Shown: positions 49,760 to 60,559 of the stretch, piece after piece | Numbering within the stretch: the stretch's first letter is position 1 | Layout of the letters: each line of letters starts with the position of its first letter | DNA from: Oenanthe sinensis | Lineage: Eukaryota > Streptophyta > Magnoliopsida > Apiales > Apiaceae | Assembly: GCA_028671895.1 (NCBI GenBank) | Contig: CM053796.1 | Span: 41,786,860 to 41,850,859, forward strand | DNA: 64,000 bases | Reading direction: 5' to 3' | The notes under the pieces: model-generated | Database searches by the model: none | The model's input: only the letters and a program-made list of their open reading frames with translations | What the model was told of the DNA's origin: nothing | Program-made: the position numbers and the translations under genes

Positions 49760-50949
49760 GGGTAACTAGAAAACAGCTAATCATATTTGCAACTAATTTC
49801 TATACATCTTACACAGGGAGAGCTAAAAAATTTAATGTTTATCTTGTAAAGTGTAAACTGCTGGTGGCATAAGATTAGACGATGGTTCATAGAGTTAGTT
49901 TTCAAACATATGAAATAAAGGTCACCACTAGTTCGTCAAGTTTTGCAATCTCTGTCAATGCAAGAAACTAACGAAGTTGTTTTATGGAGTTAAGCAGTGA
50001 AATGACAGTCTAATGCTTAGTCACAGTGAGCAAGAGTTTGAGCAGGTAGCAAGATGACTTGAGCAACTTAGGCTCTCAGAAAAATAAAATCAGAGCAAAG
50101 ACCTTTTAAGAGAGGAAGGGAACTTAAAACTACATATTCATTCTACCTCTTCCCAAGTATTCAGACTGTTGCCTTGGCAACAAGAAACACAATCCATCCC
50201 TCAGCATGATTAAGATTCAACAGGTTCATCAAGCAACATGCATCAAAGCATAATTCAGCAGACACAAGATTGCTCTGCAAAATGTCTGCCAGGACCGTTT
50301 TTAACATAACTATCAACCAGAGAGATGCCCTACAACTAGATAAAACTACGAAATGCAGTGACATGCTATATGCAGATTACAGAAGAAGACTTGATCTGGA
50401 GAAGATCACAATTACATATGATTCATGTAAACAATAAAAACCTAATAATGGGACTCCAATAAAACCTATATGAATTATGGAACTTATTACTCTGAATAAG
50501 CCTGTGATACAAATTAATAAACCTTAACTTTCTTTCAAAGAACCTCGAATCCAACTCCAAATGTAAGATAACAGGAGCAAGAGACCCAACACCTAGTCCT
50601 AGGTATGTTTGATCTATAATCAGATCACAGAACAGATATAGAGCAAGTCAAACAAGGTAAACAGGTATATATGTAAGGCTTCTTCCAGTCACATAATCAC
50701 ATTCAGTATTTGTGACATTAAGCACAATCAAAAAATGATGAAACGACTCAAAAAAATGAAATGATAAACATTTCCAAGTATCCAAAAGTTCCTCAAAGAA
50801 CATAAACCATAAACATAAAAGTTTAGTACGAGCATGGTAAGTATAGTTTAACATTTTTTTTAATCCAAATAAACTAGAATCCTGGATTTTACCTAGAAAC
50901 ACCATAAACCAGTATCACAATCCACTTAATTCAGTTGATTCTTCATAAC
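49760..50949. other. Intergenic DNA
   Basis: Probably the 3' flank of the DUF6598-like gene on the minus strand. Nothing else is supported. Confidence 0.4.
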
Positions 50950-52117
50950 TTAATTACCTTCCCCGTCATCACTTAAATCAGAATCAGAACCAGATAGCAT
51001 CCCAGGAATATCATATAATGATTTAATTGCCTTGTGCTTAGTATTCCAAGTGACATTTACTTGGATCCTTGGTTTGTTGCCCTGAGGATAATTAAATTCA
51101 GAAAATTCTACATCTTTTCCTTGTGTTTTGGCATCAAACCCTAGCCTGGCCCTGTACTCAACTTGATCACAGTGCAAGGAAATGAGCACATAGAGCTTAG
51201 AACACATAGGTACACCTACCCAGGACCTAAACAATGGAATCAGGCCATGTTCACCTAGTTGTGTCTTGTTATCAGGCTTGTTTGCAAAGAGCATAGTTAC
51301 ACAAGCACGTGAGGTCAATCTGCTGTTGCTAGCAGCAACAACTCCATAAACATTTGCATTAACAGCACAGTCTAATAGTTTGACCTCTAGATTGGCTACG
51401 GCGGCAGTTTCAAACAAGTCATACACAATAGCAATCTCTCCAAAGCCTTGTCTTGATCTGATTCTACTTTCCCTAGATTGAGTCCGATAACTATCATCAT
51501 CAGCTTCATAATCAAGATTTAAAGAGCCCTTGTAGGCACCATTAAAGAGAACAACCTCTATATCAACGTGTGCAATATCAATGGGCGGTGATTTAAAGTC
51601 GAGAGGGATGTCATCCATGTATTCAATTGTTGGTTGGCTTGTATCTATCTTGTCTACCTTGTATAGGTACAAAACACTGTCATCAAAACTCATTTTGATT
51701 GTCCCAAGCTGATTCCTAGGCTCAAGTTTATCACGCCCCATGTATACAATCTTAAACACCTCCATAAGTAGGGTCCCCTGTAACATAAATTTTGTTTGTC
51801 AGCAACAAATATACTTGTTTCTTGAAATACATATGAGTAATTATTTTCATTATAAAGACATACATACATACTTTAAGGTTAGGAAGGATAGAGAGAGACT
51901 TTTTTTTGAAAATATTTCTTTCGTTGTACCAATAAGGTTTACTTGTTTGCACTAATAAATCTTTTGGGGTTGATTCTTTTTCATATCCATGTTTTTCTGA
52001 ATATTCAAATAACAAATTCCTCAGGCCTAGGCATACGAGTGTTTTCTGTTTTCCTAGAGCATTTACAAGGGAGAGTAGTTCAACATTGAAGATACTCTTA
52101 TATAACTTCAAAAATAT
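50950..52117 (-). CDS. DUF6598-like protein, 5' end uncertain
   Basis: The main exon (50950-51777) encodes 275 residues. It contains MEVFKIVYMGRDKL, VDIEVVLFNGAYKGSLNLDY, VANLEVKLLDCAVNANVYG and IPLFRSWVGVPMCSKLYVLI, the order of beta-rich blocks seen in plant DUF6598 proteins, and ends in an acidic tail (SGSDSDLSDDGEG). The family's biochemical role is not known. An upstream exon at 51872-52117 joins in frame through a GTATGTATG donor and adds about 82 residues, but no ATG is found, and a TAG sits just before it that could be a splice acceptor. An alternative start is the ATG within the main exon at about 51762. The gene may therefore be 5'-truncated. Confidence 0.6.
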
Positions 52118-52128
52118 CTATTGAAACT

Positions 52129-53280
52129 ATGCAAACAGTGGAAACTGAAAAGGGTGATAAGTGTGTGATATGCATGGAAGAATATATAGATACAGTAGCT
52201 AAAGAAATGTCTTGTAAGTTCATCTCCAACTTGGGTATAATATTTACGTGATTAATTCCTCCGGAGGGCTAGGCTAAGAACTAGTTCTCCGGTGAACTAG
52301 TATGTTATGTCCTTTCATAACCGTATTCTATAAATATTTTTTCATTATTTTTTTCCAAATGTATACTTTAATCTTCTACTTGTGTTTTTATTTACAGAAC
52401 ACATTTGTTCTTATGAAAAATGTGATATTTTTAATGAAATGAGAAGTGTAGTACTAGTATATTCTGTAAATCATATGTATGTATTCTGTAAACATTTTCA
52501 TTTTTTTTAAGAATTCAAAGAATTTTCTCATATAATTGTGTTTGTATTTACATAACACATGTATTTTAAACAAAAAGTGTGATAATTTATTAATAAAATA
52601 TTCTAATATTCTAATATAATAAAATATGTTTTATAATATATCTAATTAATGTTTGTTAATTTATTTTTACCATATTTAAATATTTTATTATATTTTCAAT
52701 TGTAATAATTATTATTTTTGTTTTATAATTTTTACTTTAAAATATTTACATAAATATAAAAATATTATAATATTATCATTAAATATCTTTTTGCTAAATA
52801 TATTTTATTTTAACTTGTATTGAAAAAATTTATTAAATTTATTTTAATTATATATTTAAAAATAATAATAAAATAATATTTTAAATATAGCTAAGGATTA
52901 TATATACCTAATGCCACTCAAACATAAATCCGTGCGAGTCGTAAAAATTTTAGATAATCATGTTTTAGTTAACTGTTTTAACTTTGTCACTTGGAGATGT
53001 TCATGGGAAGTGCATAGAAAAGTGGTTGAAAGTTCATGTGTCTTGTCCTGTTTGTAGATATAATATGTCTGTGGATGATAATGAAAATAATTGCCGGAGT
53101 TTTTTTTAGGGGAAGAGGGTGGGAGAAGAAGAGAAATTTATAGTAGTTTTGGTTTGAATAGTAATGCTACTAGTGGTGCTACAAGAAGGGGGACAGGGCT
53201 GCCAATGATTCTGATGAAGCTCATAGTGATGGAAGAGATAATGCAATTGGAACAAGTCCAGCAACGACAAAAGCGTTAGC
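52129..53280 (+). pseudogene. RING-H2 ubiquitin-ligase-like pseudogene
   Basis: 52129-52216 opens with ATG and encodes KGDKCVICMEEYIDTVAKEM, the first cysteine pair of a RING. After about 780 bp of AT-rich DNA, 52990-53108 encodes HGKCIEKWLKVHVSCPVCRY, the second half of the RING. The CxHxxH part is damaged by a frameshift at the junction, and a stop follows near 53107. A Ser/Thr/Asn-rich tail (NATSGAT, then DSDEAHSDGRDNAIGTS after another shift) continues to about 53277. An intact protein would be a small ATL/BB-type ligase. Confidence 0.7.
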
Positions 53281-53957
53281 TAGTGGCTGCCAGATATTAT
53301 TTGGCAACATGTAAACTTGCATACTTTCTTGCCTTCATTTTCACTGCAGCAATAGCAAAGACTGTTTTGAGTTGCATCAAAATGATCGTCTAGTTTTCCT
53401 TCATTGTATATCTAGTTTTCCTTAATTGTATATCCAATGTGCTTTCTTTTTTCTTTTCTTTTTTATCACAATGTGCTATTGAATCTGGTGGATTATTAGG
53501 TGCAAGACAGCCCCTTTTGATTAGAGAACAAAACACTAGTCACGTCGTTTCTTATGTAATATAAGAAACTATAGCACAGATCGGAAGGTCATTTTTACAT
53601 TGTTTATTATGTAACCAGTTTTTTTTTAAGATATCGAAATGTAGGTCTTATGAAAAAATATTAACGCCGTGTATATTCATTGAACCCTGATGCCGGAGTG
53701 TGATGCAAAACCGTTTGACAACAAAATATTCTCCTCTCAAGTATGTGAATGAATCATTACATTATGAAATGAAATGCAATGGGTTATGAAGTGGGTGGGC
53801 ATCAATGCATCATACTGTTATTTTTCCCCAATAATAACCCCATGCCACCATCTTTATTTTTAGTAATGTGATTAATTCTAAAAAAAATTCAAATATATTG
53901 TGATTGGACTATAAAACTATCAGTTTAAACGTTCCTACAATGTAAGCAACAAATTTG

Positions 53958-53962
<5 letters not shown>

Positions 53963-53998
<36 letters not shown>
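53963..53998. repeat. (TG)n(AG)n microsatellite
   Basis: Fourteen TG units pass into AG units. Confidence 0.9.
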
Positions 53999-54336
53999 GA
54001 AGTAGTAAAAAGAATTGAACAACTTAGATAAATAAATGGTAGTAGAACTTTTCTAGCGTAGCATCATGAGGTCGCCATTTAATGTGGATCACTGAATTGT
54101 ATAGTTCAATTTGTCAATCTTCAACTGATTAGCCTTTAATCCCCTGTCTTTAGCCTATTCTTTCCACCAACCAAATCTTAATTACTGATTTGACTCCTCA
54201 CTTTTTTACGATTAACGATTAAAAAAAAAGTTAAATTTGTCGGTAAAATTAATTAATTACAAATTATGTTTTCATTTCCGATGAATCAATAACAGTGTTA
54301 AAATTTAATAATTTTTATCGTATATTAAAAATTAAA

Positions 54337-54339
<3 letters not shown>

Positions 54340-54385
<46 letters not shown>
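54340..54385. repeat. (TA)n microsatellite
   Basis: A perfect TA run of about 45 bp. Confidence 0.9.
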
Positions 54386-54388
<3 letters not shown>

Positions 54389-56047
54389 CTCAAAACACTT
54401 TGTGTCGTATTTTCGTATATATACAAAATTTGTATTTTCATATTTTCAAAACTCGCATTTATACAAATATATATACCATTTTCAATATAAAAAAAATTAG
54501 TGACCGCTCATCATTATTCAACCTAAATCGAATGTTAAAGGGTATCCTTGCGATTAATTCAAGTGATTAATGACAAATCAAAAAGTAATAGATCCGGAAA
54601 GCAAAAAGCAAGAGTATAAAAAAGTCGGCATACAAAAAATAGCCGTTTGGGATTCCTTAAATTTAAAATAAGTAACTTATTTTATTTTTATTTTTTTACA
54701 TATTTTCATTTTTTTTTAAATAAATATTTATTTTAGAATTTTAAAATCAAATATTATCTTCAAAATAAAAAATAAGTTACTTATTTTCAAAAAAAGTACA
54801 TACATCCTTACTTTTTTCCGAAAATAAAGGCTTATTTCCGGGAAAAATGGATTCCCAAACTGGGCCAAATACTACCCATTATTATCTTAACCAAAATGAA
54901 GGCCTCTAATTGTAATTATAAATTATCCTCACATGATAAACCAAACAAATCCGTAATAATATCCAACTTGCTCATCCCAATCCAAACGTATAAAACAACC
55001 ACCAACACACTATTGATTTAGCTAGAAATATGTATGTGTTGCAGTACAAGTGGGAGCATCTAACAATAAAGCCGATTGATTGTAGTCATAAAAAAGGTAG
55101 ATTATAAATTTGGTAGTAATTGTTTGTTATTATTGCGTATTCTGGTCTAATAACCATTTTAAAAGGAGTAATTCTAGAGAATTAAAAAATATTTCCAAAA
55201 TATATTCCAAAATGACGTGACAGTAGTGACATGGTAGAATGAAAAGTTTTAATTCATGTGTTAATATGAATACACGGGTGGTCCATTTCATTTAATATGT
55301 TAACAACCAATTAAAATTAGACAAGTGGATTTTAAAAACTTTTTTGAAAAAATTTGTTGGGACTCTAACCTTTCTCTTTTAAAAGATTGTTACAAATTTG
55401 AAATTATCATCAAGTACGTGCTACAGGACAAATACTGCTCCAATTGTTCTATAGTAAACATGCAATTTTATACATGTGATAGCAATAATATACAACTACA
55501 TGAACTCACAAGGAACTGTAATCCGAATTGATTTTGCATTCAACTTCAAAATTCATTTTAAAATTGAAATTATATTTCACTGAATTTGAACCGAATCTAA
55601 CAATATTACATGTACACTATTTTTTTAAAAATGTTACATATAAAAAAATATTAATACAAGACACTGCATGCCTAGTATCAATATTATTCCTTAGATTCAC
55701 TATTATAATACTAAAATAATATAATATGAATATATGATAGCTACCCCATAACAGTATTTTAATGTTTGGTCAAAAGTATATACTATACTTACATGCATGT
55801 ATTTGGTATTCATGTGTATGAGTATGTGTGTGTGTATACGTAAGTACAAGGGCAGATAAGGAATTTGAAGTACGATAGCGGCTGAAGATTCGGACCTCCC
55901 CTGAGTTTTTTGCTTACTACTTTTCGTATGTATGTATGTTTGTTTAAGGAGCTTTTCCTTAATCCTACGTGTCAATCTCACAGTCCTTGGGATCCACAAC
56001 TAATCTCAGCCGTTGGATGAGTCCATCGAAGTTGTCTCTCTTGAACA

Positions 56048-56055
56048 CACGTGGC
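56048..56055 (+). promoter_or_regulatory. G-box (CACGTGGC)
   Basis: A G-box/ABRE-type core recognised by bZIP and bHLH factors lies 573 bp upstream of the C2H2 start codon. One site alone is weak evidence for regulation. Confidence 0.35.
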
Positions 56056-56620
56056 TCCACTATTCTAGCTTTTCACTTGTACTACTTCTTCTACTAGTAT
56101 TCGCCTTCCATGCAATGAAATTCTCCTACTGACTACAACAACATAACATAACATGTTTAGAGAGAGAAACATTTTTTAGAGAGAGAGTATAATGGTTTCT
56201 GTTTTGATTGTTAATCTTGACACCCCTTCTTGATGCTAGAGATAAGGTGACTAACTAATTGTTACAAAGTGTTTGATATTTTTTGCATTTATTAGAGGGG
56301 GTGAAATATAATCACATAATTGATGTGGGATTCAAAAAGTCTCATGTTTTGTGTGTGTGTCTTGTACTTCCCAAAACTGTCACATGTTACTTCTTTCATC
56401 TTTGAGTGATCTTTGTCCAATCAGATTTCACTTGGCCTTTTTTCAAGATTTCACCTTTTTCCTTGATTTGGGTCTTTTTTATATATCTTTTTGCTTGCTG
56501 ATCAGCAGATGAATGTGGCATTTTTGCATGATTTAAGGTTGAGAATGGTGAATTGATTTTGTTTTCTCACTTGGGTCGTTTTAGTTTTTGTTAAAAAGTT
56601 GAGAATTCTGATTGGATTGG

Positions 56621-58315
56621 ATGGAGAAAGATCAAGAATTGAGATTTGTGTGCAAGTGGTGTGACAAGAAGTACCCATGTGGGAAGTCACTAGGGGGTCA
56701 CATGAGGTCTCATGTAATTTCTGCTGCAAATTCAGCTGAATCAGATGAAAAGTTATCTACTTTAATGGCTGAACCAAGCTTGATGAAGTGTGAGGCACCA
56801 TCGGTTGCCGCGGTGGCTGCAGCAGGTGCTGGGATTAATGGGGAGTTTGGTGGACCTTCTGGTGGTTATGGATTAAGAGAGAACCCAAAGAAGACTTGGA
56901 GGGCTGTGGGTTCTACAACTACTTTTCCTATACAGCAACAAGAGAGGATATGTAAGCAATGTGGTAAAGGGTTTCAATCACTTAAAGCATTGTGTGGTCA
57001 TATGGCTTGTCATTCTGAGAAAGAGAGGGTTTTGAAAGATGATCATTCTTGGACTAGTGAGGATCCTAAGTTAGTGATGGATGGTCATTCTGATACTGAG
57101 GAAGCTGAGGATCTGAGGCCGCAGACAAGATCGAAAAGCAAAAGGTACAAGAGGATTGTTGTTAAGTCTTCTCATCTCAATTTGGTCAATAATAATAGTA
57201 ATAATTATGGGTCTTCATCTGTTTCTGAGATTTATGAGCCAGAACAAGAAGAGGTTGCTATGTGTTTGATGATGTTGTCTAGGGATTCTGGGAATTGGGG
57301 TGGGGTTAATTCTGTTGTCGAATCATCGGATAATAATTCGGTTATTTTAGAGACTAAATCTTCCTCTATTGACATGAAACTTGGTAGAAAGGGTGGTTTG
57401 AGTTTAAGTCGCGAGGCATTAGAAATGAAGAAATTGGTAGCAGCTGGGAAGTTTAAGTTGAGTGCTTTGGATGCTGAGAGTGTCCATTTGGAGAATTCTC
57501 ATTCTGGGTATTTTAGAAATGGTGTTAAAAAGGTTGATTCAGATATTTCTGTTGATGAGTTATTCCGATATGGTGAATACAGGAAGCCCCTTAAGGGCCA
57601 CGAGGCGGGAGTCGAGATTTCTAATGCTGAATTGGGCTTTGGTTTCAACAGAGGAAAGTACTATGAAACTGGAGTAAGCAAGAGCTTTGGTAAAGAAAAA
57701 GGGTTTAGTGAATTTGGTTCATGTTCAAAATCAGTGAAGTGTGATCTGAAGAGGACTAGAGATGGTCCCGATAGTCCTGAGCTTCGTAAGGAATCACTAA
57801 GAAGATTAATTCATGATGATTCTTCAGATGGAGAATTGAGCAAGAATGTCCATAAGAGAAGCAAGTATGAGTGTTTGAACTGTAACAAAACTTTCAATTC
57901 TCACCAGGCACTTGGCGGACATAGACCATGCCACAAAAAGCCCAATGCGAAGTTTGGTTCAAAGTATGCAAGTGGTGAGAACAATTTAGAGGATGATGAT
58001 AATCCTCCTAATTACACACCCACAAAAAAGTTTGAGAGTGTCACTAACAAGAAACAATATTCTAGCAATGCTGCAAAGAAAATTAGGACAAAGAAAAGCA
58101 AAGGGCACGAATGTCCGATTTGCTTTAGGATGTTCAAGTCTGGCCAAGCTTTAGGGGGCCACAAGAGGTCTCATTTTATCAATGGTGCTGAAGACTTCGG
58201 CAATATAACTCCAGTATTCAAGCAAGAAGCTGCTGAAATTCATGACATGATTGATCTTAATCTCCCTGCTCCTGAAGAAGATGAGGCTGACGAGAACGAA
58301 CAGTTCATCTACTAA
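56621..58315 (+). CDS. C2H2 zinc-finger repressor, ZAT4/ZAT9-like
   Basis: This is a plant-specific nuclear DNA-binding protein, probably a transcriptional repressor. The gene is a single exon of 564 codons from the ATG at 56621. A TTG three codons upstream is not a credible start. Four fingers are seen: residues 10-31 (CKWC...KSLGGHMRSH), 111-131 (CKQC...KALCGHMACH), 416-438 (CLNC...QALGGHRPCH) and 496-518 (CPIC...QALGGHKRSH). The last two carry the canonical QALGGH DNA-contact helix and the first two carry variants. A basic stretch RSKSKRYKR is a likely nuclear signal. The C-terminal DLNLPAP is an EAR repression motif. The long linker between fingers 2 and 3 is Ser/Asn-rich. Confidence 0.95.
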   Translation: MEKDQELRFVCKWCDKKYPCGKSLGGHMRSHVISAANSAESDEKLSTLMAEPSLMKCEAPSVAAVAAAGAGINGEFGGPSGGYGLRENPKKTWRAVGSTTTFPIQQQERICKQCGKGFQSLKALCGHMACHSEKERVLKDDHSWTSEDPKLVMDGHSDTEEAEDLRPQTRSKSKRYKRIVVKSSHLNLVNNNSNNYGSSSVSEIYEPEQEEVAMCLMMLSRDSGNWGGVNSVVESSDNNSVILETKSSSIDMKLGRKGGLSLSREALEMKKLVAAGKFKLSALDAESVHLENSHSGYFRNGVKKVDSDISVDELFRYGEYRKPLKGHEAGVEISNAELGFGFNRGKYYETGVSKSFGKEKGFSEFGSCSKSVKCDLKRTRDGPDSPELRKESLRRLIHDDSSDGELSKNVHKRSKYECLNCNKTFNSHQALGGHRPCHKKPNAKFGSKYASGENNLEDDDNPPNYTPTKKFESVTNKKQYSSNAAKKIRTKKSKGHECPICFRMFKSGQALGGHKRSHFINGAEDFGNITPVFKQEAAEIHDMIDLNLPAPEEDEADENEQFIY

Positions 58316-59250
58316 AATCAAAGCAGAAACAAGCACAAGTTCTTGGTTCATTTATCTTTAAAATCTAAACTACTGTTTTGTTAATGGTTCTTATAAGATG
58401 GTAGAGTCTACGGAGCAGTGCGCTAAAAACTTATCTATGATGCTCTATCATAGATTTTGCATGGAAATTTTAGGATGTTAGAGAATAGGCAATTCCATTG
58501 CTGCCTATAGACCTTGATTGTTTTTTCATTTGGCCCTACTTTTTTGCATGTTCCAAGAATGTGCTTCCATTTTTAATTTTTTTCCTGAAGTTTACTTCTC
58601 TTTGATATTGGAAGTTTGATACGATCATTGAGAATTTACCTTGTGAAGTTGTTTTGTTGATCATCATTTGCGCTTTTTATCTTGTTGCTGATTTGGTATC
58701 CTACTATATTAGCTACTTTCATGGTGCCTCTGGTACTTTTAGGCATGTATATATCAATCTTATTAGAAAATATTCATGACATAGATATTGGAAGATTAAC
58801 TGTTCCTAATTCACTAATCTCGTGAGTACATCGGCATTTCTTGAAAGTTGTTCTCGAAGTAGTCACTGAAGGAAGCAAATCCGTAATTTTATTTTGTTTA
58901 AAAAGTTTAATTTACTAGGAAGAAGAAGTCTTCAAAGCTCAAACAAAAGCTCACAAGGTAAAAACCAAATTAGATATGTTATACGCTTGAACTAAACATG
59001 TTTATGGTATGTTATTTTCTTTCTATCAAGTTGGACCTTCATGTGTATGGCTTATTCCCCATAGCACAAGTTTCACATACAGTTTCTTTGTTTTTACCAA
59101 TCCTCAGTGGTGGTAGCTAGGCAGAGGATATAGAAATGAAAGTGAATAATTAAAGGTAAAAATTTTCTTGGCCAAAAATTATTACCCTACACCACTGTTA
59201 TTTCTAATACTATATAGTATTTTTTTTTATCAAGTGTACTATATAGTATT
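58316..59250. other. 3' flank of the C2H2 gene
   Basis: 3' UTR and intergenic DNA. A copy of ACTATATAGTAT occurs twice near 59208 and 59240, just before the retrotransposon LTR. Confidence 0.5.
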
Positions 59251-60504
59251 TGTTAGGAATTTAGAGGCCCAGAAGTTACAGAGGGGGGGGGGGTGAATGT
59301 ATACTTCAAAAATTTTCTTGTTTTTGAAAAGAACTTGTTCGAAGCTTGAAGAACAGATGGAATTACGAAGGTGTTTATCAAGACATATAACAGGAAATAA
59401 TATAGACACAGATGTAACTTTCAATCTAATTTTGTATTAGAATGATCTTTGCTACAATCTGAAATTCAGTTTGAATTTCAGCTTCTTGTTCTGGGATTCT
59501 TACTATTGTAAAAATGCTCAAGACTCTATCAAATGTGGCTGTGCATAAAGTATATAGACAACATGTCCTGTGCACATGCTCACATGAGACAGTTTAGCTA
59601 AAACTAGAAATAGACAGAGATTGCTTTACATTTGACTAATGACTATTTCTAGCTAACACTGTAGTGACAGTCTGCTCCATCCTGCCTTATCTCTTCTGTC
59701 ACTTTTCTTGGCTTATCTTCCCAGCTACATTGTAGACTTGTCTCTGTCTGTGCAGGTTTGACTTATCCTGCATAAACAGAGCTGCAACATCATCTGTCTT
59801 GTTCTGCAATTCTTCCTTGAAACTAGCTTCTTTTGCAGTCGAGTACTCTTCTTGAAATTGGTTCGATAAGTCAAGGAGATTGACTTCTCGAACAGCTGTG
59901 ACTTCTCGATTGATCCTGAATACTTGATTTCTCGAATGTCTAGACTTCTCGATCGCATACTCAGCTTGATGACTTCTCGATCAGATTAGACTTCTCGAAT
60001 ACATGCTTGATATTGACTTCTCGAATGACTCAGCCTTATCACTTCTCGAATGCTCCATTTGCTAGCTTCTCGAATTGTTTATTTTCACTTCTCGAATGCC
60101 TCATAATTGACACTTCTCGACTGGATTCAATACCTGACTTGTCGAATGACTGACTTCTCGATCGAGTACTAAGCAGATAGAAGTTTTGAGACTTCTCGAA
60201 ATGTTTCCACAGTTCTGACTTCTCGAATGGCTGACTTCTCGACCAAGTAACTTGCCTTAGTAGAATTCTCAGATAACTTCTCTTTTTATTTTCTTCACAG
60301 TCTTCTTTGTCTGGTTGCATGATTCAACTTGAATCTTCTAACTGACTTTATTTCTGACTTAATTTACAATTTGAAGATAAACAGAGAAAACTTCTAGTTA
60401 CAAATTACACATGAATTACTAAGTCACTAGTCTATTACAGAAGCACAAACTAAGTTACAGCAAGACAGATAATTAAATAGGCTAGGCTTGATTTAAGTCC
60501 AACA
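59251..60504 (-). mobile_element. 3' LTR of a Sirevirus-type Ty1/copia retrotransposon
   Basis: Read on the minus strand, the LTR starts TGTTGGACTTAAATC directly after a polypurine tract and ends CTCTAAATTCCTAACA, giving TG...CA ends and 1254 bp. A poly-G tract lies at 59283-59292. The internal part holds the TTCTCGA array described separately. Long LTRs, the AATTGGGGGAGAT tract and a large extra ORF before it fit the SIRE/Maximus (Sirevirus) lineage. The 5' half lies beyond the window, so the target duplication cannot be checked. Confidence 0.85.
59885..60242. repeat. Array of 15 TTCTCGA motifs in the LTR
   Basis: GACTTCTCGAATG-like units recur 15 times in 358 bp at irregular spacing. Nine are the full palindrome TTCTCGAA, and one further copy is altered (TTGTCGAA). 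TTCTCGAA fits TTCnnGAA, the two-unit core of a heat-shock element. A third contiguous unit in register is not seen. Confidence 0.85.
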
Positions 60505-60520
60505 ATCTCCCCCAATTTGG
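60505..60520 (-). other. Retrotransposon polypurine tract
   Basis: On the minus strand AATTGGGGGAGAT lies immediately before the LTR start, in the expected place for plus-strand priming. Confidence 0.85.
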
Positions 60521-60559
60521 AAAATGATGAATTTTACAAATTAATACAAGATATCAAGC

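Larger units (their letters stand above)
53281..56620. other. Intergenic region and C2H2 gene promoter
   Basis: It holds (TG)n at 53963-53990 followed by (AG)n, and (AT)n at 54340-54385. No coding frame is supported. The last 600 bases, with GA-rich stretches at 56158-56188, are the presumed promoter and leader of the zinc-finger gene. Confidence 0.5.

Noticed and set aside
54295..54570. 91-codon frame rich in Ile/Tyr
   Set aside because: It is generated by the (TA)n microsatellite.
59881..60245. CRISPR-like array
   Set aside because: Repeat units are about 12 bases, spacing is irregular and the context is a plant LTR.
60039..60320. Minus-strand frame with recurring FEKS peptides
   Set aside because: It is the TTCTCGA array of the LTR read as protein; no start context and no family.
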